Of a stretch of 64,000 bases of DNA, positions 17,878 through 29,006 are shown one piece after another. Position 1 is the stretch's first letter; every line of letters begins with the position of its first letter. The notes beneath the pieces were generated by a model. It saw only the letters and a program-made list of their open reading frames with translations, was not told where the DNA came from and did not search any database. The translations under genes were made by a program, and so were the position numbers. Source of the DNA: Nemopilema nomurai. Its lineage: Eukaryota > Cnidaria > Scyphozoa > Rhizostomeae > Rhizostomatidae. Location of the stretch: the NCBI GenBank assembly GCA_003864495.1, contig ML133447.1, positions 62,001 to 126,000 of the forward strand. The letters run 5' to 3'.

Positions 17878-20526
17878 CGAACTATTAAAGCTTAACGATA
17901 AAAAGACTTTAATATTCCCGTTTGTGTTTTCAAATGGTGCCACTGATCGGACTAATCAAGCATTCGGCCAATTTGGTATGTTAAGGCGACTATTTGATGG
18001 CAAAAATGCTGTATTAGTCCGTTGATTAAATAGTCGTAAGCCGCCAAAGACGATTAACGATAAGGTGACCTTAGAATTCCAAGAAGGAATAGCGTTTGAA
18101 GGTTATAATTATTCGCACCAATTATTTAATCTGTTTCAAAAAGATGCGGTGACCGACACGATTGAATTATTGAATTATAAAACGCTTAAAATTGTATTAA
18201 ATGAAAAACAAATTAACGACTGATTTGGTAAAAGCTTCGCATCATTTTTCAGTTTAGAAAATATAGAAATTAACGCATCAGTGGACGATACCTGATTAAG
18301 CGTCCTTTACTATATCCCTGAAATGTCTAATGTTGATATCTTTTATATTGAAAGTGCAACGCTTATTAAAGATTTAACGGGCAAGATTGTTAATTGTGAA
18401 GTTAATTTACGCAGTTTAACACACGAATTAAGACAATCAGGTCGCTCGGTTGAGCAATGAGTTAATTTTGCTACGCCTGGTGATAAATACGCTATTCCAG
18501 TATTAGATAATTCAATAGCTAAAAAGTGAAAAATGGAAGTTAAAGAAACAGAAGGGTTTAAGTTCGTGCAAATTGAAGCGGATAATTTAATATGTGTTAA
18601 TTCTAATCTTTTAACTGGTCGTCCGCTTAACGCTAATAAAGCTTTAATTGAAATACCACGTGAGCTAGGCATTAGTAATGTTATTAGTCCTATTTTTAAC
18701 ACCGCTAGAAAAACTAACCACTACGTGAAGGAGTGGGTAATGGTGACCGGACAATTTATTAATGACTTTTACGATGCAGGTGCAACGCCAGAATTGATAA
18801 GAAACTTAGAAAGAAGTTATAACCCTTTACAGAAACGGCAAGCGACCGCTTTCTTTCAAATTGACACAATATCAAATAATAGCACGCTAGTTAATAATCT
18901 TAAAAGAAAATTAAACTGGGAGAATTGAAACACTGAGCAAGTGGCTAATTTTTTATTACCGGTTCGTTTTTTTCAAAGTATTAAAAGCAGTGATAGTTAT
19001 AAATTCAAAATTGACGGAACAGGCAAAAATGTGCCCGATTGAACCACCGCAATAGTAATTAAGTCCTTTATTGATTTTCTTAATCTTAATAGCTTTTCAT
19101 TCCAACAAAATAATAGTTTTAATATGGGATCTAAAATTTATTCACAAAACGCATTAGGGATCTTTGGTAATTTAATTAGCACACTTATAACTGGTGCTAG
19201 TGCTTTAATTGGTGCCTTTGCTGGCGCCAAAGCAGGTAAGCCAACGATCGGTGCTGCTGTTGGTGGGTTTATAGGGCAAGGAGTGGCAAAAGTAGTTGAC
19301 TCGTTTATTAAACCTTGAAGCACTAATACAAAAATAGAAAACGCCGATAACTTCAAATGATCGTTTTTAATTCCGAAAGTTTTGGTTGATAAAATGAATA
19401 AGATTTTCGGGAGTAATAAAATTCCATTATCTTTATTTACAGGTGAAAAAAACGAATTAACCGCCTTAGGAGTTGGCAAATTGCCCGTAGTTTTAACCTT
19501 TCAAGTTAGCGATGTATTAGCTAATACAGGCGATAAAACAACATTAGATTTAGTAAGTAAAGGATCTACATTAGATATTAAAACTAATTATAAGTTTGAA
19601 CCAACATTAAAAACATACGCATTAGACTTTTGGCGGTTAGTTGCATTAGGTATGGCCGATGTTCGTTTATCTTTGTTTGATAAAGATAAGAACCTTATTT
19701 ATACCCACTACCAAGCAACACAGGCTAAACATAGCGAGATATTACCAGAAGTAGCAACAGAAAGCGTTATTAGCGATTTAGAAGCGGTGACTAATGAATT
19801 ACCAATCGGATATTCAAACATTAAAGATCCCAAGCTAGTGCCGAGTAATTTTGAACCAATATTAACTAAGCAAGCGCTAAATGATACTGATATTGTTATT
19901 CCGTTCAAAACGGGATTTTTGGATTTACAAACTGGTAATTTGAAGCCTGAAAATGGTGATTTTAATATTCAAAAAATAATTAAAATACAAACTGGAACTA
20001 ATTTTAATTTGGATCAAGTATTTAGCGAATATCCAAGTTTAAAATTAAATTTAATTATCAATTTTCAATTACGGGTTCTCATCACAAAACTAGCGCTAAT
20101 CAGTTATTGCAAGGTTCATATGCTTATTTACCAACAATTAACAACTTTATTCAAAATATAATTTTTGAAATTAACAAAGATAATTATAAAAATAATGTTA
20201 ATAGCTTCAAACAAATAATATTTGATACGACTAATTTTCCTACCAAACAAATTAAATTTATTCAAACACATACAGGGTTAATAAACGATAGAGTCGTTTA
20301 TACAAATGGTAAAGTTAAATTAGAATATTTATTTAATTTACAAAAATTAGATAATCACACTTATAAAATTAAATTAAGTAATTTTAAGTTATTACAATTC
20401 CCGGCAATTACGTCTGGTTATTCTGGTTATTATTGAGAATTAAGTAATTTTACTTATGATGCTAAATTATTAAATTATAATTTTCACTTTTCAATTACGA
20501 ATTTAGAAATTACAACGGAGGTTTAA
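17831..20526 (+). CDS. Tail knob/tip protein with membrane-active segment, 898 aa (one base short here)
   Basis: Intact in the genotype-B copy at 36726. The N-terminal 430 residues are beta-rich. A hydrophobic, Gly/Ala-rich segment at about residues 442-490 (IGAFAGAKAGKPTIGAAVGG) matches the kind and rough position of the membrane-penetrating loops in phi29 gp9; the C-terminal part is beta-rich again. It probably forms the tail tube and opens the host membrane for DNA entry. One T is missing near 20040. The start overlaps the portal gene, so translation is coupled. The product runs from U1 into U2. Confidence 0.78.
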
Positions 20527-20528
20527 AA

Positions 20529-21140
20529 ATGGAATTAACCACTGCCATTTGAAACCAATTAAGGCGTTTAGACTTTAAGAAGCAACATTTAATTATTGTT
20601 AATGGTCGTAATATTCAAGCTTCCACTATGGACTGATGAAAGAATACCGAAACTAATAGCACATGAATTAAAAGAATTGAATATACGCCAGTGAATAACT
20701 TTAAGGGCTTCGTAGTCGTCTATATTAAAACTATTCAAAAAAGGGCTAATGCAAAAGGCGAGATTAAAACATATACGACAAAAGGCGGACAATTAACTAT
20801 TCCTGTTAGCTTTAAGCAATTCGTCGTTTCACTAGCTAGTCCGAATAATGTTAATAACCCGTCCGCACCAGACGGAGTAGGGACTAAATTATGGACTTCT
20901 GTTAATGCTTTTATTGGCGTTTCACAAGAAGAAGGCGGTGAAGGTGAGCAGGCAAAAATAGTGCAAACTTTCAAAGAACAAAAAAAATTAAGCGGTAAAA
21001 GTTATGAAAAAATAACTGGTTGGATCCAAGAAGGTAAAGTTGATAAATTACAAAGAACTATTAACCGCCAGGCAATGATTAAAAGAAAATATAGTCCCGA
21101 TCAATTATTAACTATGTTTTTACAACGATTAAGGTTCTAA
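20529..21140 (+). CDS. Late-operon protein, 203 aa, unrecognised (U2)
   Basis: Same as 1748-2359, with the same GGAGG ribosome-binding site at the end of the tail gene. I saw no base difference from that copy. Confidence 0.8.
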
Positions 21141-21142
21141 TT

Positions 21143-21574
21143 ATGGATACATTAAAAATTAAAAAACACGGCAACACTAGTCGCTTAAAAGGGACTAAAA
21201 TTACAAAGCCCGACGTTAATTTAATGGCCGATGGCGATCGGCGTTTAGGTAAATGAATGCGCCAAGTTCCAAAAATGAGTTATTTAAAGCTTATAAGGCA
21301 GTCGTCTTTACAGGAGCAAATGGCGTTCTTTGATAAGCTAGAAAATTATATGTTAAACATTAAAGAATGGAAGCATTATAACGCTATTAAAAAGTGTGAA
21401 AAATATAAGCAGTTAATGTCCTTTCTAAACGAAAGAATGAAAAATACGGCTAAGTTAGACGCCGTTATTGACGAACGGCAAAAAATACAAATTGATTTTC
21501 AATTACCAGACGGATGGGAAGGTGAAGCCGACGATATTCAATTGCACGACTTAAAGAAAGACGAAGATAAATAA
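21143..21574 (+). CDS. Putative terminase small subunit, 143 aa (U2)
   Basis: Same as 2362-2793, frame intact. Confidence 0.55.
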
Positions 21575-21576
21575 TT

Positions 21577-23010
21577 ATGGATATTAAAAGTGTTAAGTTG
21601 CATAGTTATTTAGGTAAGAATTGACGCTATTATTACCAAATATTAAAGTCCATTAGAAACAATGAACCACTACCAATTGAAGTAATTAACGAAGCCGGTG
21701 GGCGTAAATGTGCAAGACTTTTAGCGGTAATGTGTTTAGTTGATTAGCAATTATTTTGTTTCCAAATAAGACATTTACGATTTACACAATTAGATTATTA
21801 CAAGATAAAAGAAAAGAAAGCTATGACGAAATAATTAAAGTTGCACCTGATGCTGAAAATGTATTATGGCGTTCTAATAAACAACAATTTATTATTCAAT
21901 CACCAAAAAATAAACAAAGCCAATTTAGATGACAGATCGTCGGTATGTTAGACAAGGGCGTTAAGCGTGGCGTTCAAAAACTAGGACTAGCCCGTTTTGA
22001 TAGCGACTATGTTTTTATCATTTTTGAAGAAGCAAGCGAATTTACTGAAGAACAAATTCATATGGTTAAAACGCTTTTAACCTTAGCGATAGAACGCTTT
22101 TAATGTATTTTGGTAATCCATACTTTCCACACGCACCATTTTTTCAAAACTTCGCTAAATACTTTCCGTTTCCAAGGCGGATTATGTTTGATAAGTCAAA
22201 AGGGCGTGCCTTTAAGCTTTGCATAGCAGAAGGTAAGAAAACATTATTCCAATGAACTAATATTTATTCAATTGTTAATGAACCTTATTTTTCTAAAAAT
22301 AACCTATTAGAATTAGAAAGCGGTGCTAAGAAACTACCGCTATTAGGTGCTACTTCTTTATATGGTGACCCTTAGCATTAGCCGGTGCAATATATCCCGA
22401 ACAAACATTAAGAAAAATTAAATATTTTACTAATCCGTTATCAGTAGTCAATATTCACGATTACACGATCGACGTATGACTGGTTTGGATTATGGTTTCA
22501 CCCGTGATCCTTCCGCTTTCGTTTGAGGCTTTAAGACACAATAAGCAAAAAAATATTTATTATGGATGCATTCAAAACTAGCTCATCACAAGCGGCGAGT
22601 TTGACACATTACAATTTGCTAATCAAGTGTATAGTTTTATTACCAACACGTCCTTAAATGATTAAATTTAACAAAAAACAATTAACAATATGAACTGACT
22701 CGCACGCACTCGGTTTAACAGTTCCTTAAACCACCAATTACCGAACCACTTAAAACATTTAATTAGCTTTCGTTCAGTTTCTAAAAAATATGGTGCACCA
22801 GTTTTAATTATTAATCGGATTGAGAATGTAGTTAATCTAATGAATACAAACAGAATATTAATGCGAACAAATAGCGCTGGTAATCAATTACTTAAAGAAG
22901 AATGAGCGGCAAGTGAATGAGATAAAACGGCTACTAGTTATAAACGGGTTTGTCCCGATGCAACAGGCGACCACTTACAGGACGCATTTGAATATGGCGC
23001 CTTAGCTTAG
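21577..23010 (+). pseudogene. terL: Terminase large subunit, multiply frameshifted copy (U2)
   Basis: Aligns over its whole length to the intact gene at 2796 but is nine bases shorter in total. Bases are lost at many separate points (for example GTAAGACTT to GCAAGACTT near 21712, and near 22068, 22368, 22478 and 22705), mixed with true substitutions between about 21770 and 22810. The pattern suggests a poor consensus over two mixed alleles rather than a decayed gene. Confidence 0.8.
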
Positions 23011-23041
23011 TTTCCGTGGCGTATTTGAAACGAAAATATTA

Positions 23042-23514
23042 TTAAAGGTCAATTATATAATCGTGTAGCATTAATGCGTCGGCTGTGTGTTCGTTAATAT
23101 TAGGATCTAAACCGATATATTGTTTTAGTGTTAATTCTTTTTTTGTTTTACGATCCTGTCCGATTTTTGCACCATTGATAACCGACTTATATACTTTTGC
23201 TTCGTTAAATACTTTAATTTTTAACTCTTTACTTTCAATTAACTGAGTAAGGTAATAGACTAAATAACCAATTTGTCTATTTAGATTAGCGGATGTTTTA
23301 CGAAAAGCACCTGCGTTTTCAAACGAAAAAATATTAATCCGATAATATTTATAATCTAGTGTGTTTGTTTCTAACTTATAAATGTTATCGTATTTTTTAT
23401 AATACAGATTACTATTATTTAATGGTTCAAAACCAGGTAATTTTTGATCGCTAATAATAGCGCCTTTTTACCGGCATCTCAGTAAATGTTAATTTTTGAT
23501 TTTGCTAATGGCAT
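23042..23514 (-). CDS. RuvC-like resolvase, one base short (U2)
   Basis: As the intact 157-aa gene at 57680, but a T is missing in the run near 23465, breaking the frame around residue 16. Its ATG overlaps the outer end of the perfect inverted repeat. Confidence 0.7.
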
Positions 23515-23633
23515 ATTAAAACTACACGGGATGCAATTCTGGTAACCCGAATAAGACTAACTAAATAAAATATGACTTAATAAAGCTAAAAAGTAAAAGG
23601 TAGTTATTGTTGCATCCCGTGTAGTTTTAATAT
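23513..23633. repeat. Perfect 24-bp inverted repeat (U2)
   Basis: Arms 23513-23536 and 23610-23633 are exact inverted copies (core ACTACACGGGATGCAA) around a 73-base AT-rich spacer. The left arm overlaps the A and T of the resolvase start codon. In leftward mRNA it could hide the start region. As DNA it could be an origin, a resolvase substrate, or a packaging or protein-binding site. Confidence 0.85.
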
Positions 23634-23646
23634 AACATTTTTAATT

Positions 23647-24015
23647 TTACGTTAAAAATATTTTTAACGTTCTTCCGCCGTCTTGGTATTTAATCTCCAC
23701 GTGAGAAGGTATATTACGCCCTTCTTTTAATGTAATCGGCTTATTAGTTCAATTAATTATTTCAATTCTATTAAAGTTATACATAAAATATTTGTTAATT
23801 GACATAAAACCTAGTCCTGCGTTAATGATTTTTTGGTCTTCATAATAATTTTCCATTTTTAATTCGTCCTTTTTGTCTTCTTTATCTTTATCCCTTAAAA
23901 TTCAATAGCAATTACAACATACTTCTATTCTTTTGTTATGTGATTTTTCAATTATCATATGTGATTTTTCAGCTACCATAAATTTTTTACATTTATAACA
24001 TTTAATAATATTCAT
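23647..24015 (-). CDS. Small Zn-ribbon protein, 122 aa (U2)
   Basis: Same as 4953-5321, frame intact, both CxxC pairs kept. Confidence 0.8.
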
Positions 24016-24020
24016 TTTAT

Positions 24021-24293
24021 TTAGTCTCCTTTTTCAAAATTAAATTTTTCTACTTTTTCTAATAGAAGTAAAATATTTAATTTATTGTTTTGCTTAATCA
24101 ATAGTTTTAATCACATTAAACTAATTAAAATAAAAGTAATTGCAACTAATAAATAGAATACTAATTGTAATAATTCGTTGCTTTTTAGTCCCGCATTAAT
24201 AAAATGTAATCCGCTTAAAAGCCAATTAATAATTATATTCGCTAAGCTTATTTTAATTTGTGATTTTAATAATTTAATCTCTGTTTTTATCAT
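24021..24293 (-). CDS. Small two-TM membrane protein, 90 aa (U2)
   Basis: Same as 5327-5599, frame intact. Confidence 0.75.
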
Positions 24294-25263
24294 TGTCTTT
24301 TTTCCTTTTTAATCAAAATATAGTTATTTTCAACTGCTTTAATAATGTCTTCCGTTGTCTTTAATTCTGTTTTGCTTTCAAAATTAAATTTTTGTTGTTT
24401 TTCTTTCAATAAAAAATTACTAATATAGTAATCATTAATCGGTTTAATGTTGGCTGCGCTTTCTATATTAGTTAATCCCGACTTTGTCTTTTTAGCTAAT
24501 TTAATTAAAAACCCGTTTTTTTGATAATGTAGTGCAATATCTTCTCCGTTGGTATGAATAAATTTAATTCCTTTTTTATCAATTGCTTTACAAAATTCTA
24601 ATGTCTGCTTTCAATTATAATTATTTTTTTGTAATAAAAATTATCTCGTTTCATACCATAGGGCGGGTCAATGAATACAAAGTCGGCGGGTGTTATTTCG
24701 TCAGGCGTTAATAAAGATACTTTAACGCTATTATTTGCGCAGTAATTTTTAATTCTAAGCAAATACTCCACTAACTTATTTATTTTGTTAATTTTTAGAT
24801 AATCAATAATTAAATTATCTTTTGAATATATTTTGTTATCTAAAATAGGGGTAGCGACCATATCAAAATTTAAGTCCAATAATCTTGGGAAGACTATTAA
24901 CTCCTGCGTAATCAATCAAATTAACGATTTTGTAAAACCAAACGACATTTTATTAAACTTGTTTTTAATTCGTTCGCATTTTGCTTTCTGATTACTGAAA
25001 AATAAAAATTCAAACAATATTCCAATTTCCATTTTTAATTGTCTTTCATCTGGAATTAAGTTTCAATTCTTCCAAAACCACATTAAATAAATATTGTTAT
25101 CTCACACTACCGCCTTTGGTGGTTGTAGGGCAAGAATTACCGAACCACTCCCGACAAATGGTTCAATATAGCGACCCTTAAACTTTGGAATAAAGGGTAT
25201 TATTTCCGTTAAAACACGCCGTTTTGAACCAATATATTTTAAAAGTCTGTCGATCGTTTTCAT
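24287..25263 (-). CDS. D12-class adenine methyltransferase, genotype B (frameshifted copy)
   Basis: The N-terminus MKTIDRLLKYIGSKRRVL is the typical start of Dam-type enzymes, followed by EPFVGSG (motif I) and DPPY (motif IV). The region before ITQELIVF differs from genotype A in many positions, while the part after it is nearly the same. One T is missing in the run near 24630, and the 3' homopolymer pair (6T/5T) also differs from U1 (8T/6T). Confidence 0.85.
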
Positions 25264-25264
25264 T

Positions 25265-25903
25265 TTACATTTTTAAGCATTTAATGCCGTCTTTCAAAAC
25301 ACAAACTAATGCGCTTTCTAATTCGTGCTTCTCAATATTAAAATTATCTAAAACTAATTGTTTGTAAATTGATAACTGGATCCCGTAGTTTAACACATAG
25401 TAATTACGAGCTTGTTCTTTCCCGCTACTTTTTCAATCAATAACAATATATTTATTAGTTTGCTTATCAAAAAGTAAAGCGTCAATTGTTCCACATAATG
25501 CAACTTTCGCCATTGAAAAGTCGGCGACTAGTTTTAATTCTGTTGCTACTAATTCAAAACGGGATTTAACTTTGTCTCATCAATTCTTAAAACTTTTACC
25601 AAAAGCGTAATAATCTACTTCTCTAAAACAACTATAATCGGCGTTATTATTAACAATTAACTCTTCAATGAAGGCGTGGGTTTGCGTTCCTTTATTAGCG
25701 GCAGCATTTAACATTGCTCGACTTTCTTGTTTTAGAATTAAAAAGTTTTTGCGGCTTCAAGCATTAACACTTGATGCGCTCATTGCTTCCTTATTTTTGT
25801 AGGTGTAAATATGCTTATCAGGGTAGAATTTAAGCAAATTAAATTTTTGATTTAATTTATAAAAGTCGTTTAATAAATATTTATATTTTTCATTTATAAA
25901 CAT
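25265..25903 (-). CDS. PD-(D/E)XK nuclease, 212 aa (U2)
   Basis: Genotype-B allele of 6579-7217, with all motif residues (E122, D141, D156, K158, QxxxY) kept. The last 60 residues and the N-terminus carry substitutions. Frame intact. Confidence 0.85.
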
Positions 25904-25905
25904 AT

Positions 25906-26058
25906 TTAATTACCTGTAATTTCTAAAATCAATTTATCGTCTTTAATATGGAGCTCGTTTTCGAGCTCCGTTAGTTTTTCAAATTCAAAGCTTTTAATTT
26001 TTTTTCCGTTAAATTGAATTTCTAATTTTTTGAATTTTTTATAAAAAAGCGTTGCCAT
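25906..26058 (-). CDS. Small protein, 50 aa (U2)
   Basis: Genotype-B allele of 7223-7375. The internal hairpin is perfect here: GGAGCTCG-TTTT-CGAGCTCC, about 25950-25969. Confidence 0.7.
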   Translation of the reverse strand: MATLFYKKFKKLEIQFNGKKIKSFEFEKLTELENELHIKDDKLILEITGN

Positions 26059-26061
26059 CGT

Positions 26062-26575
26062 TTATTCTCAATCAATCTTAACTTCTGTTTTTGTTTTTTT
26101 TACGCTTTTTTCTATGTCACTTTCTCTTAATACTGGTTGCTCTTGTTGCACTGGTTGTGTTATTTCTTTAATTCTTAAAAATGTTTCTGGACTAAATTTA
26201 TTTCATTTTTGATTGATTACAATAAAAGACGTTCCAACCTTAGTAATATTATCAAATGTTTTATAGTGAATACCAGAAACTTTTAATTGATCGACAAACG
26301 CTTTTTTAACCTTATCAAACAATAACCCGTCTCTTACTTCAAATAATCGTTTAAGCACTTCTAAACGCTCACCTGGTTTTAATTTAATCGTTCAATTACG
26401 AGTTCGTGTTTCTGTAATTCCTTTATTTTTTTTTGCTATTGCCGTACGCATCAGCAATGAAATTTGGCGTGTATTCGCTAATTTCATGACCATATACTAA
26501 TAATTCGCCTTTTTCGTTAAATTCGGCATTCAAATTTTCGTTTAATGTAATAATTCCTTTTGCTTCAATAATCAT
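26062..26575 (-). CDS. Possible ssDNA-binding protein (frameshifted copy, U2)
   Basis: The intact form is at 44947-45462 (171 aa). Here two bases are missing near 26426 (TTTATTTTT against TTTATCATTTT), shifting the frame around residue 50. Confidence 0.65.
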
Positions 26576-26580
26576 AATAT

Positions 26581-26907
26581 TTACTCCTTTAATTTAATTA
26601 TTTTTATTTTCTTTTTTATTTGTCTAATAACAACGTCCTCGTTAATTAATGTTGTCCGTTGATATTTTGCTTTTAATTTTTCTATTTTGGTTTTATCTAA
26701 TTGAAACTCGTGCGTTAAAATACCGCTTCAATCTGTCGTCTTTCTATGTGTTGGATAACGATAATATATAGTATTATTACCAATTCTGTATTTTGACGCT
26801 TTATCGATTTTTTGAACCAACTCTAATTTTAATTGTTTAAGTTTTAATTCGATTGCTTCTTTTTCAATTTTTAATTTAATCAATTCTTTAATTAATTCGT
26901 TAATCAT
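26581..26907 (-). CDS. Coiled-coil protein (altered 3' end, U2)
   Basis: Genotype-B allele of 7881-8201. One T is missing in the run near 26615 compared with U4, so the last residues are read in another frame and the product is 108 aa instead of 104. Confidence 0.7.
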
Positions 26908-26948
26908 TTCTTTTATCTCCTATTTTCTTTATTAACTTTATTAAATAA

Positions 26949-27019
26949 AATAGGCGGGTAGTTTATTATGTATTTTGTAATAAAAAAGGTGCATTATTAA
27001 AATATGGAACCCGCCTATT
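26949..27019. ncRNA. Possible structured RNA element with 11-bp inverted repeat (U2)
   Basis: AATAGGCGGGT (26949-26959) pairs with ACCCGCCTATT (27009-27019). The loop keeps GTAGTTTATTATGTATTTTG as in genotype A, while the flank 27020-27064 differs, containing GTCTAGAC and GACTTTTAGCGTC. The pairing and loop are both kept, which argues for function. Confidence 0.55.
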
Positions 27020-27064
27020 GTCTAGACTGGCGACTTTTAGCGTCATTCACCCCAGGACAAAAGA

Positions 27065-27943
27065 TTATTTAATCTTCTTAATTGTTATTGCTTTTTTGGT
27101 TCCGTCGTTGGACTTTAATGTTTCGTCTAATTCATAACCATTATTTAACAATCAATTAAGCAATTTAGTTGCTTTTGCTGGTTGTCATTTACCAAATAAG
27201 TGATTACTTAATGAAAGTTTTAACATATTTTTAGCAGTTCAAAATTCATCGTTAAGTGCTACTGCCTTTATACCAATATATGATTGCGCTCATTGAATGG
27301 CACGAACTTGTAATTGTTCTACTTTTGATAATTTATTAAAGTCTTTTAACGCTTTATTTTCTGCTTCTAAGTCTTTTAATGAGTTTTGTAATTTATAAAT
27401 ATTATCACCATTTATAATTCTTTCATCTTGATTTCTTTTAACAGCAATTCCAGTATTTGTTAATAGAACTTTTAACTCTTTAATTTCTGCTTTTAATGCT
27501 TCAATTTTAGAAACATCGGCGGGTGTTCCTGCTGGACCTTGTTCACCTTGAATTCCTTGTTCACCTTGTGCTCCGTCTTGTCCGTTTGTTCCTGCTGGAC
27601 CACGTGCCCCTGGTTCACCTTTTGCTCCTGGTGCTCCTGGTGTTCCTTGTGCACCAGTTTCGCCTGTATCACCTTTTGGACCTTGTGGACCTGTATCACC
27701 TTTGTCACCTTCAACTCCGATTGTTTGTCCTGGTTCGCCTCGTGGGCCGACTGGTCCTGTTGCACCTTGTGGTCCGGCTGGTCCTGTTGATTCTTGAACC
27801 AGTTTAATTTGTGTTTGTAAGTTGGTAATTTCTTTATTTGAATTACCAACTTTTACCAATAACCCAATCGTTAATAAGCTAGCGATTAGCATCATTGTTC
27901 CAACCGCTATTTGCGGTCAATATTTTTTAATTATTTTTTGCAT
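27065..27943 (-). CDS. Membrane-anchored collagen-like protein, 292 aa, genotype B
   Basis: Same signal anchor and neck as the genotype-A allele (residues 1-53), but only 29 Gly-X-Y triplets (54-141), with the same single-Ile break after GQT. The C-terminal 150 residues are unrelated to genotype A: a coiled coil with [12 protein letters not shown] and then an aromatic-rich end domain ([20 protein letters not shown]). The end domain is probably the part that meets the target. Frame intact through TGA (Trp) codons. Confidence 0.88.
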
Positions 27944-28244
27944 TGTCTTTCTCCTTTTTTGCTTTGTTAAAAATTTTCTCTTTATGTAATCTTCACCCTT
28001 GCAGATTTCTTACCAACTTTATTTTTTCAGGTAAAATTGATTGTTCTAAATCTCATATTGCTCCGATCGTTTCAATTTCTTTACTTTCTATAAACCATTG
28101 ATAAAATGATATATTTAATTTTTTGCACGTATCTTCAATAGGAATATCGTTATTGTAATCTTTAACTATTACCTGTTGCATTTTTGATCGTTTAATATCA
28201 ATTTGTTTATAGTTGTATTCGTTAATATCTTTAATTTTAATCAT
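27927..28244 (-). CDS. Small putative helix-turn-helix protein, 105 aa (U2)
   Basis: Allele of 9480-9797 with a few substitutions in the putative helix-turn-helix (NDIPIEDTCKKLNISFYQW). It again overlaps the collagen gene by 17 bases. Confidence 0.65.
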
Positions 28245-28247
28245 TAT

Positions 28248-28568
28248 TTAATTACCTTTTTTATTTCAATTTTTATTAATGTATTCTTCGACTTCTTCTT
28301 TCGTTTCAAACGAAACTGGATCGGTCATTAAATAACTATTAAATAGTTCAAACCCCCAATAATTCGTTCAAGGTTCATTAAGGCGTTTATTTGGCGATCA
28401 TTCCAAAACTGAAAACGCTAATTTTACTTTCGCATTAGAATTATTTGGTTCGTTATTTTCTAAAATTATTTTGTATCTTTTGCGAGGGATCATATCTAAT
28501 TTGATCGCTTTAACAATATATTTATCGTCTTTATTTGGAATAATAATTTCTATTCATTTAATTTTCAT
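28248..28568 (-). CDS. Early protein, 106 aa (U2)
   Basis: Allele of 9805-10122. The N-terminal half is mostly different and the C-terminal half from about KVKLAFSVLEW is almost identical, marking an exchange boundary. Confidence 0.7.
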
Positions 28569-28584
28569 TTTTATTAACCTTTTT

Positions 28585-28848
28585 TTACTCATCTCCTAGA
28601 TTGTAAAAGTCGCTCAATTCGTTTAATTTTGCGTCTAATTCGTCGTCTAATAATTCTTGTTCTACCGCTGCTTTTAACGCTGCTGTTGCTTTTTCTACAA
28701 TATAATTGCTTCCTTTTTCAACTAAATAGTACTCTATTATTGCTAGTCCGTGATAGATATATTTATTTTTTAGTGAATGTAAATATTCCATTTCGTCAAT
28801 AGTTTTTAATAATTCTATAAAACTTATATTTTTTAATTCTTTTAACAT
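28585..28848 (-). CDS. Helical early protein, 87 aa (genotype B only)
   Basis: An acidic, helical protein (KLNELSDFYNLGDE at the end) in the slot that holds the XRE gene in genotype A. I chose the ATG at 28848 because it overlaps the upstream stop as TAATG. A longer start at 28872 lies inside the neighbouring gene. No helix-turn-helix is seen, so it is not an obvious repressor. Confidence 0.65.
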   Translation of the reverse strand: MLKELKNISFIELLKTIDEMEYLHSLKNKYIYHGLAIIEYYLVEKGSNYIVEKATAALKAAVEQELLDDELDAKLNELSDFYNLGDE

Positions 28849-29006
28849 TATTTCACACTTTCCAATTCTCATTTTTTAATCAGTAATTCAGCGCTTAATT
28901 CTTTTTTTAAGCAATCATTACAAGTTTTATTTAGTAGCGGGCAGTGTTTTTCAACTGCCGCTCATAAAACGCTTATTTGTTCTGTAATTGTTAATTTATT
29001 ATTCAT
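28848..29006 (-). CDS. Small Cys-containing protein, 52 aa (genotype B only)
   Basis: Contains C22, C29 and C32 (HCPLLNKTCNDC), possibly a minimal metal site with the histidine. It overlaps its neighbours at both ends (8 bases upstream, TAATG downstream), which supports translation. Two Trp come from TGA. Confidence 0.6.

Larger units (their letters stand above)
1015..19797. mobile_element. U1: complete phage genome unit, genotype A
   Basis: One complete circularly read phage complement: tail 3' end, 203-aa gene, terS candidate, terL, leftward early genes, control region, then rightward late genes back into the tail gene. The period to the next copy is about 18.78 kb, judged from the 203-aa gene at 1748 and 20529. 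Borders are placed at the shared breakpoint ATTACC for convenience; the physical genome ends are unknown. Confidence 0.85.

Noticed and set aside
23513..23633. MITE or insertion sequence
   Set aside because: Inverted arms are present, but there is no target duplication, no transposase, and it sits at the same place in every unit.
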